Of a stretch of 7,496 bases of DNA, positions 5,994-7,496 are shown in pieces. The stretch comes from an uncultured Peptococcaceae bacterium. GTDB taxonomy: Bacteria > Bacillota > Peptococcia > Peptococcales > Peptococcaceae. Position 1 is the stretch's first letter, and each line of letters starts with the position of its first letter. Under the pieces are notes generated by a model, which saw only the letters and a program-made list of their open reading frames with translations, made no database searches and was not told the origin of the DNA. Location: contig CABVBB010000091.1 in assembly GCA_902496505.1 (NCBI GenBank), positions 1-7,496 on the forward strand, given 5' to 3'. Both the position numbers and the translations under genes were made by a program.

Positions 5994-7448
5994 TTATGCT
6001 TCTTTACAAGTCACACCGTATAAGGTGTTGACCAAGGTCACACTATTTTCATCCAGCCCGCAGACTTCTACTTCCTTGCCGTTGCTCTCAAACTTATCCA
6101 TGGCTTTTTTGAGCACCGTAGCGGCTGATTCATCCCACAAGCGCGCCTTGGCAAAATCCAATACGACCCGCTTGGAATCGTCATGGAAATCAAAGGTATT
6201 CATCAAAGGTTCTGTAGAGGCAAAGAAGATCTGGCCGATGATATGGTACGTGATCGTTCCATCGCTGTCTTTGCTGGTCTCCACTTTGATCTTGGACAGC
6301 TGCATTGCGAAGAAGATCGCTGTCAGCACCAGACCAATGACTACGCCAATCGCCAAATTGTTGGTGGCGACGACGATCGCGACGACGACCACGATGACCA
6401 GCGCATCTGTGCGGGGCATTTTGCTCAGCCGTCTCAACGAATCCCAGTCAAAGGTGGAAATGGAAACGGTGATCATGACCGCTACCAATGCAGCCAGCGG
6501 GATCTGCACCATCAGATCATTGAGGATGAAGATCAGCACCATCAAAAAGGCGCCGGAAACGAAGTTGGACAATCTGCCCCGTGCACCAGAATTGACGTTG
6601 ACGATTGCCTGACCGATCATGGCACAGCCGCAGGTGCCGCTGAAGAAACCAGAAACGATGTTGGCGATGCCCAAGCCGCGGCATTCACGGTTGCGGTCGC
6701 CCACTGTATCGGTCATTTCATCGATGACCTGCGAGGTCAAAAGTGTCTCGACCAAGCCGACCAAAGCCAGCGAGATGGAATACGGCAGGATGATCGTCAG
6801 CGTCTCCAAGTTATACTCTACTGCCGGCAGATGGAACGGCGGCAGAGCGGCGGTGATGGTGCCCATATCGCCGATGGTCCGCACTGGTGCGCCAAAGATG
6901 ATGGCAATGGCGGTGACCACGATGACTGCCACTAAAGTGGACGGCACTGCTTTGGTCAGACGCGGGAACAAATAAATAATGGCGATACCCAAAGCGACCA
7001 AAGCATACATCTGCCAGCCCTCACCTTTGAAATTGCCCAGCTGAGACGAAAAGATCAAGATCGCCAACGCGTCAACGAAGCCGATCTGCACTCCATTAGG
7101 AATCAATTTGATCAGATTGCCCACCTTGAGCAAGCCCAGGATAAGCATAAAAATACCGGTCAGGATGGTGGCTGCCATCAAATATTCCGGACCATAGTCC
7201 CGCACCAAGCTGACGATGACCAACGCCATCGAACCAGCTGCTGCTGAGATCATTGCCGGACGGCCGCCGATAAACGCCATCAACACCGTCAGCCAAAAAG
7301 ATGCGTACAAGCCCATCATCGGGCTGATGCCTGCTACGATACAAAACCCCACTACCTCAGGAATGACAGCAAAAGACGAGACCAGACCGGCTAAAATATC
7401 GCCCTTGGCATTGCCAAACCATTCCCCCATTTCTTTTTTCAACTGCAT
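5994..7448 (-). CDS. SulP-family inorganic anion transporter with STAS domain
   Basis: Inner-membrane secondary carrier of the SLC26/SulP family; known members move sulfate, bicarbonate or other anions. The 484 residues comprise an N-terminal membrane domain (about 15-382) and a cytosolic STAS domain (about 395-484). The start WFGNAKGDILAGLVSSFAVIP, then PEVVGFCIVAGISPMMGLYA (30-49) and GGRPAMISAAAGSMALV (61-77), is the family's TM1-TM3 signature. SGFFSGTCGCAMIGQAIVNV (266-285) followed by SGARGRLS (287-294) matches the conserved central region. In the STAS part, VVLDFAKARLWDESAA (428-443) gives the strand and loop; the usual phosphorylatable DxS/T-type spot is replaced by WDESA, common in SulP proteins. 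AAGGAG at 7460-7465 lies 11 bases before the ATG, a longish spacing. The anion cannot be told from sequence. No carbonic anhydrase or sulfate assimilation gene is nearby; the only partner is the unknown gene downstream. Confidence 0.93.
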   Translation of the reverse strand: MQLKKEMGEWFGNAKGDILAGLVSSFAVIPEVVGFCIVAGISPMMGLYASFWLTVLMAFIGGRPAMISAAAGSMALVIVSLVRDYGPEYLMAATILTGIFMLILGLLKVGNLIKLIPNGVQIGFVDALAILIFSSQLGNFKGEGWQMYALVALGIAIIYLFPRLTKAVPSTLVAVIVVTAIAIIFGAPVRTIGDMGTITAALPPFHLPAVEYNLETLTIILPYSISLALVGLVETLLTSQVIDEMTDTVGDRNRECRGLGIANIVSGFFSGTCGCAMIGQAIVNVNSGARGRLSNFVSGAFLMVLIFILNDLMVQIPLAALVAVMITVSISTFDWDSLRRLSKMPRTDALVIVVVVAIVVATNNLAIGVVIGLVLTAIFFAMQLSKIKVETSKDSDGTITYHIIGQIFFASTEPLMNTFDFHDDSKRVVLDFAKARLWDESAATVLKKAMDKFESNGKEVEVCGLDENSVTLVNTLYGVTCKEA

Positions 7449-7464
7449 TTTCTTTTACTCTCCT

Positions 7465-7490
7465 TCTAATGATGTTAGTACTATATTAGA
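7465..7490 (-). promoter_or_regulatory. candidate -10 region and inverted repeat upstream of the SulP gene
   Basis: An AT-rich stretch on the minus strand contains TATAGT (7480-7485, five of six matches to TATAAT) and an overlapping TAATAT (7483-7488). A perfect inverted repeat, TCTAAT at 7465-7470 and ATTAGA at 7485-7490 with 14 bases between, overlaps the -10, as an operator might. The -35 would lie beyond the window edge, so the promoter cannot be confirmed. Confidence 0.3.
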
Positions 7491-7496
7491 AATATT

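Noticed and set aside
6183..6935. Plus-strand open frame of 250 codons opposite the SulP gene
   Set aside because: The translation is a D/H/Q-rich repetitive stretch with no domain, fully inside a clear SulP coding region.

Overview
This window reads as chromosomal DNA of a Bacillota (Firmicutes)-type bacterium of roughly balanced base composition. The evidence is the prmA-rsmE-mtaB gene order typical of that phylum, strong AGGAGG-type ribosome binding sites and dense coding. The two-domain ACT protein and the SulP carrier would fit an anaerobic lineage such as the Negativicutes, but that finer placement is only a guess. All seven genes lie on the minus strand; I found no credible plus-strand gene, RNA gene, CRISPR array or mobile element.

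In the direction of transcription (right to left) the layout is as follows. (1) 7448-4908: a SulP-family anion carrier with a C-terminal STAS domain, then, 36 bases on, a 349-residue protein I do not recognise, followed by a clear intrinsic terminator at 4826-4863. (2) 4760-1215: a second unit with its own candidate -10 box. It starts with a small COG3603-like ACT-domain protein, then a GTG-started 14-helix DHA2-type MFS exporter, then prmA (ribosomal protein L11 methyltransferase) and rsmE (16S rRNA m3U1498 methyltransferase), with gaps of 36, 41 and 4 bases. It ends at a 12-bp-stem terminator at 1160-1198. (3) 1031 to the left edge: mtaB (tRNA ms2t6A37 methylthiotransferase) from its own candidate sigma-A-type promoter, cut by the window edge.

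The rightmost unit is probably for anion uptake or exchange plus an unknown partner. The middle unit joins a possible amino-acid sensor and an exporter to two translation-apparatus methyltransferases, which is unusual company because prmA commonly follows dnaJ in this phylum. mtaB, a third translation-modification enzyme, is next in order but transcriptionally separated.

Most of the window is ordinary housekeeping and transport. The best candidate for something undescribed is the 349-residue protein after sulP: its N-terminal half appears to hold two copies of one domain at an 86-residue offset, sharing a QQ-N9-FKCE pattern. The ACT-MFS pair upstream of prmA is a second, milder point of interest.
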